Under the pieces are notes generated by a model. The model saw only the letters and a list, made by a program, of their open reading frames with translations, made no database searches and was not told the DNA's origin. From Ilyobacter polytropus DSM 2926 (GTDB lineage Bacteria; Fusobacteriota; Fusobacteriia; Fusobacteriales; Fusobacteriaceae), in contig NC_014633.1 of NCBI RefSeq assembly GCF_000165505.1, positions 310,001 to 374,000 of the forward strand: a stretch of DNA of 64,000 bases, written 5' to 3'. Shown in pieces: positions 1 to 8,598 of the stretch; position 1 is the first letter of the stretch; each line of letters opens with the position of its first letter. The translations under genes were made by a program, and so were the position numbers.

Positions 1-1
1 A

Positions 2-1354
2 GAACAAAATCCAGCAGAAAGAAGAAAAAATTTCAAAGAAGTATCTTTGGGATATTCTGAAGAGGAAGCGATAAATGAGGCAAAAAGATGTATACAGTGT
101 AAATCACCGGCATGTGTAAGTGGATGCCCGGTAAATGTCCATATACCACAGTTTATAAATAAGGTAGCAGAGGGAAACTTTGAAGAAGCTTATGATATCC
201 TGGTAGAACAGAATTCACTTCCTGCAATTTGTGGAAGAGTGTGTCCTCAGGAAAAACAGTGTGAGTCAAAGTGTGTAAGAGGTATGAAAGGCGAACCTGT
301 GGGGATAGGAAGACTTGAAAGATTTGTGGCTGACTGGTTTATTGAAAATGGTAAAACAAAAGAAAAAAAGGCAGAGAATAATAACATAAAAGTGGCTGTA
401 ACAGGAGCCGGACCTGCAGGTTTAGCATGTGCAGGAGAACTTGCAAAATACGGGTATGACGTCACAATATTTGAAGCCCTTCACACAGCAGGTGGAGTCC
501 TTATGTACGGTATCCCGGAATTCAGACTTCCTAAAGAAATAGTGAAAAAAGAGATCGAAAATGTTGCAGAGCAGGGAGTCAAAATACAGAAAAATGTAAT
601 AGTCGGAAGATCTATAACTGTAGACGAGCTTATGGAAGAGGGATATAAGTCTGTATTTATAGGAAGTGGAGCAGGGCTTCCAAATTTCATGGGAATCGAA
701 GGTGAAAATCTAAACGGAGTCTATTCTGCAAACGAGTTTCTGACTAGGGTAAATCTTATGAAAGCCTATGATAAAAACAGCCCAACTCCTGTCAGTGTAG
801 GAGAGAAGATAGCAGTAATCGGTGGAGGAAATGTGGCTATGGATGCTGCTAGAACAGCTGTAAGGCTAGGAGCAAAAGAAGTCTATGTTGTCTACAGAAG
901 AGGTGAAGAGGAACTCCCAGCAAGATTAGAAGAGGTACACCATGCAAAAGAAGAGGGAGTGATATTCAGACTTTTATCAAATCCTGTGGGAATAAAAGGA
1001 GACAACGGCTGGGTAGAAAAGCTCGAGTGTGTAGAGATGGAGCTTTCTGAACCTGATGAAAGTGGAAGAAGAAGGCCTGTAGCTATAGAGGGAAGTGAAT
1101 TTATGCTAGACGTAGACAGAGTTATAATCGCTATTGGACAGTCCCCGAATCCTCTGATAAGACAGACAACTAAGGGTCTAGAAACCCATAATTGGGGTGG
1201 AATAATAGTGGAAGTGGAAAGCATGGAGACAACAAAAGAGAGTGTTTATGCTGGTGGTGATGTTGTAACAGGTGCAGCTACTGTAATCCTTGCAATGGGA
1301 GCTGGTAAAAAAGCGGCTAAATCTATCCATGAAAAATTAAGAAAATCCATTTAA
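2..1354 (+). CDS. NfnB/GltA-like NADPH-dependent flavoprotein, 5' end outside window
   Basis: The open frame runs from the first bases of the window (reading EQNPAERRKNFKEV) with no start codon, so the true start lies upstream and only a few N-terminal residues are missing. It has the glutamate synthase small-subunit fold. Two N-terminal Cys clusters for 4Fe-4S centres are visible (CIQCKSPACVSGCPVN and CGRVCPQEKQCESKC), followed by an FAD GxGPAGL motif and an NADPH GGGNVAMD motif, then a C-terminal GGDVVTGAATV segment. In anaerobes this stand-alone form is either called GltA or is the large subunit of the electron-bifurcating NADH-dependent ferredoxin:NADP oxidoreductase, whose partner nfnA would lie just upstream. 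A separate gltBD lies at 39-45 kb, which favours the Nfn role. It is followed by a clear terminator. Confidence 0.85.
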   Translation, partial: EQNPAERRKNFKEVSLGYSEEEAINEAKRCIQCKSPACVSGCPVNVHIPQFINKVAEGNFEEAYDILVEQNSLPAICGRVCPQEKQCESKCVRGMKGEPVGIGRLERFVADWFIENGKTKEKKAENNNIKVAVTGAGPAGLACAGELAKYGYDVTIFEALHTAGGVLMYGIPEFRLPKEIVKKEIENVAEQGVKIQKNVIVGRSITVDELMEEGYKSVFIGSGAGLPNFMGIEGENLNGVYSANEFLTRVNLMKAYDKNSPTPVSVGEKIAVIGGGNVAMDAARTAVRLGAKEVYVVYRRGEEELPARLEEVHHAKEEGVIFRLLSNPVGIKGDNGWVEKLECVEMELSEPDESGRRRPVAIEGSEFMLDVDRVIIAIGQSPNPLIRQTTKGLETHNWGGIIVEVESMETTKESVYAGGDVVTGAATVILAMGAGKKAAKSIHEKLRKSI

Positions 1355-1369
1355 AAATTTACAGAGTTT

Positions 1370-1405
1370 AAAGGCAGTTTCTGATAAAGAAACTGCCTTT
1401 TTTAT
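1370..1405 (+). terminator. Rho-independent terminator after the NfnB-like gene
   Basis: An inverted repeat, AAGGCAGTTTC (1371-1381) with GAAACTGCCTT (1389-1399), has a 7-base loop and is followed by a T run. It lies 15 bases after the stop codon. Confidence 0.9.
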
Positions 1406-1484
1406 TTGAAGAAAGAAATCTATATTTTTCAATAAAAAACAACTTATGGTATTTTGATGACACCTTTTTTTTTGAAGGTTTAGG

Positions 1485-1493
1485 TGGTATAAT
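1485..1493 (+). promoter_or_regulatory. Possible extended -10 promoter upstream of the first GGDEF gene
   Basis: TGGTATAAT has a consensus TATAAT box (1488-1493) with the upstream TG of an extended -10. No good -35 is seen at 17 bases. It lies about 115 bases before the ATG at 1611, in a gap with no other feature. Confidence 0.35.
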
Positions 1494-1610
1494 CCATAAA
1501 AAGAAAGCTGTTAAAAAGATGGTTGAAAAAGATGTTGTTTTGTAACCAAATCAAATTTTATTTTTTACAAAACTATCAACTGTCAAAAAATATATTCAGG
1601 AGAAATTCTT

Positions 1611-3274
1611 ATGAAAAAAATTATCCATATATTTCTTTTTTTTCTGTTCATTACATTTTCGTATTCCTCAGAAAACGGCTCTTTAAATGACAGGAATATA
1701 TTGGTTATACATTCATATCATCACGGTTTAGGGTGGGAGGATAATATTTCTGAGGGCATTAAAGATACCTTTGATTCTGAAGAGTTTGAGATATTTTTTG
1801 AGTATCTTGACGGGAAAAGGAATTATGGAGAGGAATACTTTAAGAGCCTGGCACCTCTATACAAACAAAAAGCAAAGACAACAAATTTTGAGGCTATAAT
1901 AGTGTGTGACAATATAGCCTTAGATTTCATAATTAAATACGGTCCTGAATTTTTACCGGAAATTCCAGTTGTCTTCTGCGGGATAAACAATTTTGATAAA
2001 AATATGCTAAAAGGCAATAAAAATATAGCGGGTATTTTAGAAAATGTAGATCATAAAAAAAATATAGATCTGATTTTGAATCTTCACAGCAGCGTTAAAA
2101 ATATTCTGATAGTAAATGACAGTACCGAAACCGGAAAAAAAGTGAAGAAAGAGCTAGAAAAAATAATTCCCGAATATAATTCAAAAGTAAATATTGATGT
2201 ATATTCTGATTTTTCCATAAAAGAGCTTGAAAATAAGCTACAAAATACAGGTACAGATACTGTGATCTACCTGTTAGTTTTAAACAGAGACAAGACAGGG
2301 AAGTTTATTTCATATAATGACGGTTTAAAGCTTGTGTCTGATGTATCTGATAATCCTATTTACGGAGCCTGGGATTTTTATCTAGGGCACGGAATTGTTG
2401 GTGGAAATATCTTAAGTGGGTATACACAGGGATCAGAGGCAGGGCAACTTTTAAAAGAGATCATAAATAATAAAGATAAAGATTATTCCGGATATTATAA
2501 AAAAGGCGAGACGAAATACATGTTTGACTATGAAGAACTTAAAAAGTTTAACATAACGAAGTCGTCTCTTCCTAAATACAGTGTAATAGTAAATAAACCC
2601 GTAGGCTTATTTTATAAATATCACATTGAAATAATCTCTATTACCTATCTCATAATGGTAATTTTGATAATAAATATTTTATACAAGAAAAAAAATGAAA
2701 AAAAGCTTATGGAAATGGTCAAGGAAAAGACACTGCATTTGGAAAAAGCCAATCAAGAGTTAGAGTGGATTTCAAATATTGACGGCCTAACTCAGCTATA
2801 TAACCGAAGATACTTTGATAAAAATCTTGAGGATATCTGGAAAGAGTTACAGAGAATACAGTTACCTTTATCTATTTTGATGATTGATGTGGATTTTTTT
2901 AAAAGTACAATGACATTTACGGCCACATGGCTGGAGATGAGTGTCTCAAGACTCTTTCAAGGGTATTTTTCAAAAGCGTAGGTAGACCCTTTGATACAGT
3001 GGCTCGTTATGGTGGTGAAGAATTTACAGTCCTTGTAAGCTCTGATGCAGCTGGGGCGGAAAAAATAGCAAAATGGATTATAGAAGAGGTGGAAAATCTC
3101 AAAATACAACATGAAGGCTCACCCTCTGGGATAGTGACTGTGAGTGTAGGTATAGGGGTGGCAGTTCCTAGCCAAAAACTAAAGGCAGAAAAACTGTTAG
3201 ATACAGCAGATCAGGCTCTTTATGAGAGTAAAAATAAAGGACGAAATCAATATACATTGAGAAATTTGGAATAA
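1611..3274 (+). pseudogene. Membrane diguanylate cyclase with periplasmic sensor domain, broken by one frameshift
   Basis: The first frame (1611-2981) has an N-terminal signal/anchor and a periplasmic binding-protein-like sensor region (residues about 25-330, resembling ABC_sub_bind). A transmembrane helix near residues 340-362 and a coiled-coil linker follow, then the start of a GGDEF domain up to IDVDFFKS. The second frame (from about 2907 to 3274) continues the same domain: GDE, RPFD, ARYGGEEF, SVGIGVAV and ALYESKNKGRNQ. One extra A in the run at 2901-2904 would restore FFKKYND and the invariant GH...GDE segment in one 554-residue protein. An RxxD inhibitory-site motif (RPFD) stands five residues before GGEEF, so the intact protein should make cyclic di-GMP. 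The lesion may be real, phase-variable or a sequencing error in a homopolymer. Confidence 0.85.
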
Positions 3275-3312
3275 TAATAATTAAACTTTAAAGAATTGGA
3301 GGAGAACCTTAC

Positions 3313-5712
3313 ATGATTTTAATTACTACTAGAGACAATGAAGCTTTTTTAATAGAATCTAAAAAACTTCAAAAGGCCGGATACAAGACCATACATGCCA
3401 ATTCTTATGAAAAAACTCTCGAAATTCTGGGAGACTATAAAGATATAAAACTGATTATTTTAGATGTAGACAACTCCGATGATTTAGAAAAAATGACAAA
3501 TAAGATCATTTTGAATTCTGATCTTCCTATTCTTTATATGACCGATAATGAAAAAAAGTTCAGTTTTGATGACTATTATAATGATTTCTCCTATGGATTT
3601 GTACTAAAAGAAAGTAGAGATTTTATTTTGCAGTCATCAGTAAAAACCGCTTTAAATTTATTTGAAAAAAGTAGAAACCTTAAAGCAGGATATGATTATG
3701 CCAGTCATGCAGAGATAATCTCTGGTTTTGGATACTGGGAGTTTGATCTCGATAATAATACTGTTAAATCTTCAAAGGGTTCTAGAAAAATTTATGGTAT
3801 TACAGAAGAAACCCTTATGGTAGATAATATAAAAGAATACCCTCTCCCAGAATATAGAGAGAGGCTTGATAAAGCTTTTAAAGATTTGATAACTGGGCGA
3901 AAGAATTATAATGTGGAATTCAAGATTAAAAATAAAATAGATGGTGAGATAAGGGCTATACATTCTGTGGCAGAATATGACCCTAAAAGAAATATTGTAA
4001 TAGGAACCCTTTATGATATAACCAGGCAGAAATCGGCTGAAGAATCGGCCTTTAAAAAAGAAGAAGAATACAGAAAAATATTTCAAAATCATAATGCGGT
4101 TATGCTGATGATAGATGTACAAACCGGTGAAATAGTAGACGCAAATAACGCAGCAGTAAAATTTTATGGCTGGACAAGAAAAGAACTAACAAAGATGAAG
4201 ATAGCAGATATAAACATTCTCACAGAGAATGAGATATATAAAGAGATGGAGATGGCTAGAAGAAATAAAAAAAATTATTTTACCTTCAGACACAGATTGG
4301 CTGATGGTAGTATAAGGGATGTAGAGGCCTATTCCGGTGAAATAATATCTGGTAAAAGACCGAGACTTTTTTCAATAATACACGATATCACGAAACGAAG
4401 GGAAGCAGAAAAAAAGATAAAAAATCTGGCTTTTTACGACAGCCTAACCAATCTTCCCAACAGAAGGATGTTTTCTGATTATCTTGAAAAATCAATTGTT
4501 CAGGGTCAGCGGAATGATTTTCAAGTGGCACTTTTAAATATAGACTTAGACCACTTTAAACATGTCAATGACAGCTTTGGCCATCATATCGGGGATCTAC
4601 TATTGATAAGGGTGGCGGAACGTCTCAGAAGGAATTTACGTAAAAATAATATTATATGTCGTCTAGGTGGAGATGAGTTTGCTGTGATTATAGAAGAATT
4701 TTCCAGTAGACAGGAGATAAACTTTGTATCAGGAAGGATTTTAAAAGTTTTAGAAGCGCCATTTTTAATTGATGATAAAGAAATTTTTATATCTGCCAGT
4801 ATAGGGGTGGCTGTGTATCCAGAAGACGGGTCTGATGTCAACACTCTTCTTAAAAACTCTGACTTGGCAATGTATGGAGCCAAAGATCGAGGTAAAAACG
4901 GATATTATTTCTTTTCTGAAGATATGAAGCATGCCTCTAATAGTAAAATGGAAATAGACACTAATCTGCGTAAGTCTCTGATAAACGGAGAACTATGCCT
5001 TTATTATCAGCCAAAAATAGATATAGCTCAAAATAAGATCATAGGTACCGAGACTCTTTTACGTTGGTTCAAAAACGGAAAAATTTACAAGGCACCTTCA
5101 GAATTTATACCTATCGCAGAGTCAACAGGATTTATTCTAGAGATAGACAGATGGGTACTTTTAAGTGCATGCAGACAGATCGAAGAGTGGGAAAAAAATA
5201 ATATAAAAGGTCAAAAGATATCTGTCAATATTTCAGGGCTGCACTTTAAGCAGGGACTTATAATAAAAACAGTAACAGAAGTTCTGAAAAAAGTAAAAAT
5301 TCCTAAAGACTCTATAGAAATAGAGATAACAGAAGGGGTTTTTATGGAGAATATGGAAGAGGCTGTAGGTATTTTGAATCAGCTTCGATCCATGGGAATA
5401 GGAATATCTATAGATGATTTTGGTACAGGATATTCTTCTCTGAGTTATATAAAAAATCTTCCTATCAACAGAATAAAAATAGACAAGAGTTTTATTTTTA
5501 ATATGATAGACAGTAAAAAAGATACTGCAATAGCAAAAACTGTTATAACAATGGCAAAGCTTTTGGATTTATACGTAATTGCTGAAGGAGTTGAAACTTC
5601 AGAACAGTTAAAAATATTATCAGAAAATGGCTGTAATGAAATTCAGGGATTTTATTTCTCAAAACCACTATCTCCAGAAGAGTATGAAAAGTTTTTTAAA
5701 AAATGGGCCTGA
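3313..5712 (+). CDS. REC-PAS-PAS-GGDEF-EAL cyclic-di-GMP turnover protein
   Basis: A 799-residue soluble protein preceded by GGAGGAG and an ATG. Residues 1-115 look like a response-regulator receiver with an Asp in ILDVDN. Two PAS domains follow (about 130-245 and 250-370; DITKRREAEKK closes the second). The GGDEF domain (about 375-535) has a full RLGGDEF motif but RKNN where the RxxD inhibitory site would be, so product feedback is probably weak. The EAL domain (about 550-799) keeps ETLLRW, EIEITEG, IDDFGTGYSS, KIDKSFI, AEGVET and QGFYFSKP, so phosphodiesterase activity is likely. It sits 39 bases after the broken cyclase gene and may share its transcript. Which activity dominates cannot be read from sequence. 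Confidence 0.9.
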   Translation: MILITTRDNEAFLIESKKLQKAGYKTIHANSYEKTLEILGDYKDIKLIILDVDNSDDLEKMTNKIILNSDLPILYMTDNEKKFSFDDYYNDFSYGFVLKESRDFILQSSVKTALNLFEKSRNLKAGYDYASHAEIISGFGYWEFDLDNNTVKSSKGSRKIYGITEETLMVDNIKEYPLPEYRERLDKAFKDLITGRKNYNVEFKIKNKIDGEIRAIHSVAEYDPKRNIVIGTLYDITRQKSAEESAFKKEEEYRKIFQNHNAVMLMIDVQTGEIVDANNAAVKFYGWTRKELTKMKIADINILTENEIYKEMEMARRNKKNYFTFRHRLADGSIRDVEAYSGEIISGKRPRLFSIIHDITKRREAEKKIKNLAFYDSLTNLPNRRMFSDYLEKSIVQGQRNDFQVALLNIDLDHFKHVNDSFGHHIGDLLLIRVAERLRRNLRKNNIICRLGGDEFAVIIEEFSSRQEINFVSGRILKVLEAPFLIDDKEIFISASIGVAVYPEDGSDVNTLLKNSDLAMYGAKDRGKNGYYFFSEDMKHASNSKMEIDTNLRKSLINGELCLYYQPKIDIAQNKIIGTETLLRWFKNGKIYKAPSEFIPIAESTGFILEIDRWVLLSACRQIEEWEKNNIKGQKISVNISGLHFKQGLIIKTVTEVLKKVKIPKDSIEIEITEGVFMENMEEAVGILNQLRSMGIGISIDDFGTGYSSLSYIKNLPINRIKIDKSFIFNMIDSKKDTAIAKTVITMAKLLDLYVIAEGVETSEQLKILSENGCNEIQGFYFSKPLSPEEYEKFFKKWA

Positions 5713-5726
5713 TTAAAAAATAATAA

Positions 5727-5758
5727 AAAAGACCTCACTTGAGAGAGGTCTTTTTTTA
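5727..5758. terminator. Bidirectional terminator between the GGDEF-EAL gene and luxS
   Basis: GACCTC (5731-5736) pairs with GAGGTC (5745-5750), extended by flanking A and T runs on both sides. It therefore works for the plus-strand GGDEF-EAL gene and the converging luxS. Confidence 0.88.
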
Positions 5759-5762
5759 CTTG

Positions 5763-6245
5763 TTATTTGGGGTAAATCATATTTTCTTCTTTTATATTAG
5801 TTAAAACTTCTTCTAAAAACTTTTTTGCTTCAAATTTTGCCATGGGAAGATTCATATCCAAGTAATTTCCACAGTCTCTGGCAGTGGCTCCTGGGATATC
5901 CCCCTCAAAATCAGCTATAAACTGGAACATCTCAGTAATAATAGGAAGTACGTCTAAAGGGTTAAGATCACCCTTGAAAATAACATATACTCCTGTTCTG
6001 CAGCCCATTGGACCGAAGTAAACAGTTTTTTCATCCCAGACCTCGTGGTTTCTTAGGAATGTGGCAGCTAAGTGTTCTATAGTATGGAGTTCTCCGTTGT
6101 TGATAACGGGTTCTAAGTTTGGCCTTTTCATTCTTATATCAAAAGTTGTAAGTATATGTTCATTTGCAACGACATCTTTTCTAGAAACATAGACTCCTCT
6201 TAAGAGATCAATATGGTTTACTGTGAAACTTGCAATTTTTTTCAT
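5763..6245 (-). CDS. luxS: S-ribosylhomocysteine lyase LuxS
   Basis: LuxS splits S-ribosylhomocysteine into homocysteine and DPD, the AI-2 precursor, in the activated methyl cycle. The 160-residue length is typical. The metal ligands are visible as H54 and H58 in HTIEH and C125 in ARDCGN. The second conserved Cys is C82 in GPMGCRTG, and RPN lies upstream. The gene starts 7 bases after AAGGAGGTAG. It stands alone and converges on the GGDEF-EAL gene; no pfs gene is adjacent. Assignment is nearly certain. Whether AI-2 acts as a signal here cannot be judged. Confidence 0.97.
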   Translation of the reverse strand: MKKIASFTVNHIDLLRGVYVSRKDVVANEHILTTFDIRMKRPNLEPVINNGELHTIEHLAATFLRNHEVWDEKTVYFGPMGCRTGVYVIFKGDLNPLDVLPIITEMFQFIADFEGDIPGATARDCGNYLDMNLPMAKFEAKKFLEEVLTNIKEENMIYPK

Positions 6246-6416
6246 CGGCTACCTCCTTGAAAATATATGATGTTATTATATCACAGAAACAGTCATAAAG
6301 TAATATTAAAAGGAGAGCTAAGACATTCTTGATAGGAAGCTATTTTCTTTTCAAGATTTTTTCATTTTGATAGATTGATTTTATCAGAAAAATATCTACT
6401 ATAATATTATTACTAC

Positions 6417-6446
6417 TTGTTATAAATCTATTTTTATTGGTATAAT
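6417..6446 (+). promoter_or_regulatory. Sigma-70-type promoter upstream of the ABC ATPase gene
   Basis: TTGTTA (6417-6422) and TATAAT (6441-6446) are separated by 18 bases in an AT-rich stretch. The start codon lies about 100 bases downstream. Confidence 0.55.
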
Positions 6447-6545
6447 TATTTTTTAAAGTAATGACTGAATTATTGTAAAACCAAAGTATTAAAGATTAAA
6501 AAATAAGTACTGAGATAATATAGTGAAATTTAAATGGAGGTAGAA

Positions 6546-7652
6546 ATGGCAAAAGTTCATCTGAAAAAACTGGAAAAGATCTATCCAAATGGATTTAAGG
6601 CTGTTCATGGGATAGAACTTGAAATAAAAGACGGTGAGTTTATGGTCTTTGTGGGACCCTCTGGATGTGCTAAGTCCACTATACTTAGAATGGTAGCTGG
6701 ATTAGAGGAGGTCAGTGGTGGTGAGCTGTGGATAGGGGACAGAATAGTGAATAATATAGCTCCTAAAAACAGGGAAGTTGCAATGGTTTTTCAAAATTAT
6801 GCCCTTTATCCCCACATGACGGCATACGAAAATATGGCCTTTGGATTAAAATTGAAAAAAACTTCTAAAAAAGAGATAGATAACAGGGTGAGACAGGCAG
6901 CTGAAAAACTAGAGATAAGCTCTTTGTTAGAAAGAAAGCCTAAGGAGATGTCAGGGGGTCAGAGGCAAAGGGTAGCAGTAGGAAGAACCATAGTAAGAAA
7001 ACCCGAGGTGTTTCTTTTTGATGAGCCGTTATCAAATCTTGATGCTAAACTAAGAGTTTCTATGAGGTTAAAAATTACTCAACTTCATAAGCAACTCAAA
7101 GAAGAGGGACAGGCAGCAACTATGATTTATGTAACCCACGATCAAGTCGAGGCAATGACCATGGGAGACAGGATATGTGTTCTTGATTCTGGGAAGATAA
7201 TGCAGGTAGACACTCCTCTTAATCTTTACATCAGGCCTAAAAATAAATTTGTGGCTGGCTTTATCGGGTCCCCTGCAATGAATATAAAAAAGGCTACTCT
7301 AAAGGAAAAAAACGGGTATGTTATAGTAGAAATTACAAAGGATTTTAGCCTGAAGCTTCCTTATGATAAGGGCGATAAAGTCAGAAAATATATAGGGAAA
7401 AAAATTTGGTTTGGAATGAGACCTGAAAATATTAGTATAAAAAATAACGGAATACCAGGAGAAGTGACTGTAGTTGAGGAAATGGGGAATGAACAATACA
7501 TACATATTCTAATATCTGGAGAAAAATTTACAGCAAGAAGTTCTTCAGAAAATGCACTACTTGCCCGGCACGGAGGAAAGTACAATTTTATTTTTGATAT
7601 GAAAAAGTGTCATATATTTGATTTTGAAAGTGAAAAAAATATATCTTTGTAA
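6546..7652 (+). CDS. MsmK/UgpC/MalK-type sugar ABC transporter ATPase (orphan)
   Basis: This is the ATP-hydrolysing subunit of carbohydrate importers (CUT1 type). An upstream in-frame ATG at 6534 overlaps the GGAGG that serves the ATG at 6546, so MAKVHLKK is the better start. The Walker A reads GPSGCAKST (residues 37-45), with Ala at the usually invariant Gly before Lys. The signature is MSGGQRQR and Walker B is FLFDEPLSNLD. A C-terminal TOBE/OB regulatory region follows (FGMRPENI, PGEVTVVEEMG). No permease or binding-protein gene adjoins it, so it probably serves several remote sugar transporters, as MsmK does in streptococci. Confidence 0.9.
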   Translation: MAKVHLKKLEKIYPNGFKAVHGIELEIKDGEFMVFVGPSGCAKSTILRMVAGLEEVSGGELWIGDRIVNNIAPKNREVAMVFQNYALYPHMTAYENMAFGLKLKKTSKKEIDNRVRQAAEKLEISSLLERKPKEMSGGQRQRVAVGRTIVRKPEVFLFDEPLSNLDAKLRVSMRLKITQLHKQLKEEGQAATMIYVTHDQVEAMTMGDRICVLDSGKIMQVDTPLNLYIRPKNKFVAGFIGSPAMNIKKATLKEKNGYVIVEITKDFSLKLPYDKGDKVRKYIGKKIWFGMRPENISIKNNGIPGEVTVVEEMGNEQYIHILISGEKFTARSSSENALLARHGGKYNFIFDMKKCHIFDFESEKNISL

Positions 7653-7756
7653 AAATTATATATAAAAAATTTAAAGTAGAAGAGTAGTACGAACACAAGT
7701 TTTATGGTGTATTATAATTAGTCCATTGAAAATGTTGAATATTTATTAAAAAAATA

Positions 7757-7815
7757 GAACAAAAGTTTTTTTTAATTGTTGGCTAGAAAAAAACTTTATA
7801 AAAATGATATCATTT
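7757..7815 (+). promoter_or_regulatory. Promoter-operator module 1 of the tryptophan transport locus
   Basis: A T-rich tract precedes TTGTTG (7776-7781); a 17-base spacer then leads to TAAAAA (7799-7804). The -10 overlaps a perfect palindrome, AAATGATATCATTT (7802-7815). The whole block from GAACAAAA onward is repeated at 9600-9658 with the same spacing, so it is a conserved repressor-controlled promoter rather than a chance match. The binding protein is unknown. Confidence 0.7.
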
Positions 7816-8300
7816 ATTGTCAGATAAATTCTGTTTAATCTGACTTTATGAATATAAATTTTTTAAGTGCAAAAAAACTAGTGATAGTGTATAATAAGAG
7901 TGTACATACTTCTGAAAGTATTAAAAAATATAATAGAAATATTTATATTTACTTTAGTGAATAAATATTTATTAGACCCTATGGGTTTTGAAAGTGTTTT
8001 GATAATTCTTAACAGAAGTAAATGGCAAGTTTGATACAGACTCTGAATATTTGAAATGAATAAAAGATTTTTGAGATTAAAGGAAAAGGGTTTAAGATTT
8101 AAAGGGTCGGGGGGCTTTTTATATAGTATTTTATTTCAAAGTTCAGGGTTTTGTTGATATATATTTTGGGTAGATACCTGGGATTTGAATTTCAGGTATC
8201 GAAAATATTTTATTAGTATGATACTTATAAAAAAAGTTTGACAAAAGAAATTTTCTATAGTAATCTTTTGTAAAGAGTTGTGTTAGAGTTTATTATTAAA
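7816..8300 (+). other. Long untranslated leader with a hairpin
   Basis: About 485 bases with no convincing gene lie between promoter module 1 and the leader peptide. A perfect 8-base stem, GATACCTG (8173-8180) with CAGGTATC (8193-8200), has a 12-base loop and no T run after it. An ATG frame at 7848-7964 (38 codons) lacks a ribosome binding site and was not called. No T-box signature was found. Confidence 0.4.
8238..8266 (+). promoter_or_regulatory. Possible second promoter just before the leader peptide
   Basis: A perfect TTGACA (8238-8243) is followed after 17 bases by TAATCT (8261-8266), a poor -10. It would give a short leader of about 45 bases before the leader-peptide start, as expected for an attenuator. 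The weak -10 keeps this tentative. Confidence 0.35.
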
Positions 8301-8315
8301 AAAGGGGATGCAGAG

Positions 8316-8405
8316 ATGATGGCTAAATTTACTTGGTGGTGGCAAAACAAAATTGACCAATACAATAAAAGTCAAGTGAACCAGGTTTTGTCAAAGTCTG
8401 CATAA
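8316..8405 (+). CDS. Trp-rich leader peptide of a transcription attenuator
   Basis: A 29-codon frame starts ATG ATG, eight bases after AAAGGGG, and encodes MMAKFTWWWQNKIDQY and a short tail. Three consecutive TGG codons (8334-8342) are the hallmark of a ribosome-stalling Trp sensor. The stop codon at 8403 is 28 bases before the first of two terminator hairpins, and the next gene encodes a TrpX-like binding protein. Ribosome stalling at the Trp codons under Trp starvation should favour an antiterminator. CAGGT near the end of the frame (8382-8386) can pair with the 5' arm of the first hairpin, which allows the classic alternating pairings. It is too short for usual gene callers. Confidence 0.82.
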   Translation: MMAKFTWWWQNKIDQYNKSQVNQVLSKSA

Positions 8406-8433
8406 AAAAATTATCTTAGAAATTGATTTTTAC

Positions 8434-8462
8434 GACCTGTTCTCAAAGGACAGGTCTTTTTA
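8434..8462 (+). terminator. Attenuator hairpin 1
   Basis: GACCTGT (8434-8440) pairs with ACAGGTC (8450-8456) and is followed by TTTTTATT. Its 3' arm can also pair with GACCTGT at 8484-8490 in the next hairpin, giving a possible antiterminator form. Confidence 0.75.
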
Positions 8463-8479
8463 TTAGAAATTTTAATCTT

Positions 8480-8507
8480 AAAGGACCTGTGCACAGGTCC
8501 TTTTTTT
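8480..8507 (+). terminator. Attenuator hairpin 2
   Basis: The palindrome GGACCTGTGCACAGGTCC (8483-8500) is flanked by AA and a run of seven T. It is a strong terminator 92 bases before the first binding-protein gene, and it repeats the arm sequences of hairpin 1. Confidence 0.85.
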
Positions 8508-8598
8508 ATACCTTTATCAAAAAGGAGATAAGAACTCATACAACTTAATAGAAGTAAATCCAAAGAAAGTATTTAATAAAACTCGAGGGGGAAAAATC

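Noticed and set aside
2894-2910. Programmed ribosomal frameshifting as the explanation for the split cyclase
   Set aside because: A -1 slip on the T7 run leads straight into TAA, and no stimulatory structure was seen. A missing A is simpler.
7848-7964. A 38-codon ATG frame in the long leader of the transporter locus
   Set aside because: It has no ribosome binding site and its AT-rich composition gives such frames by chance.
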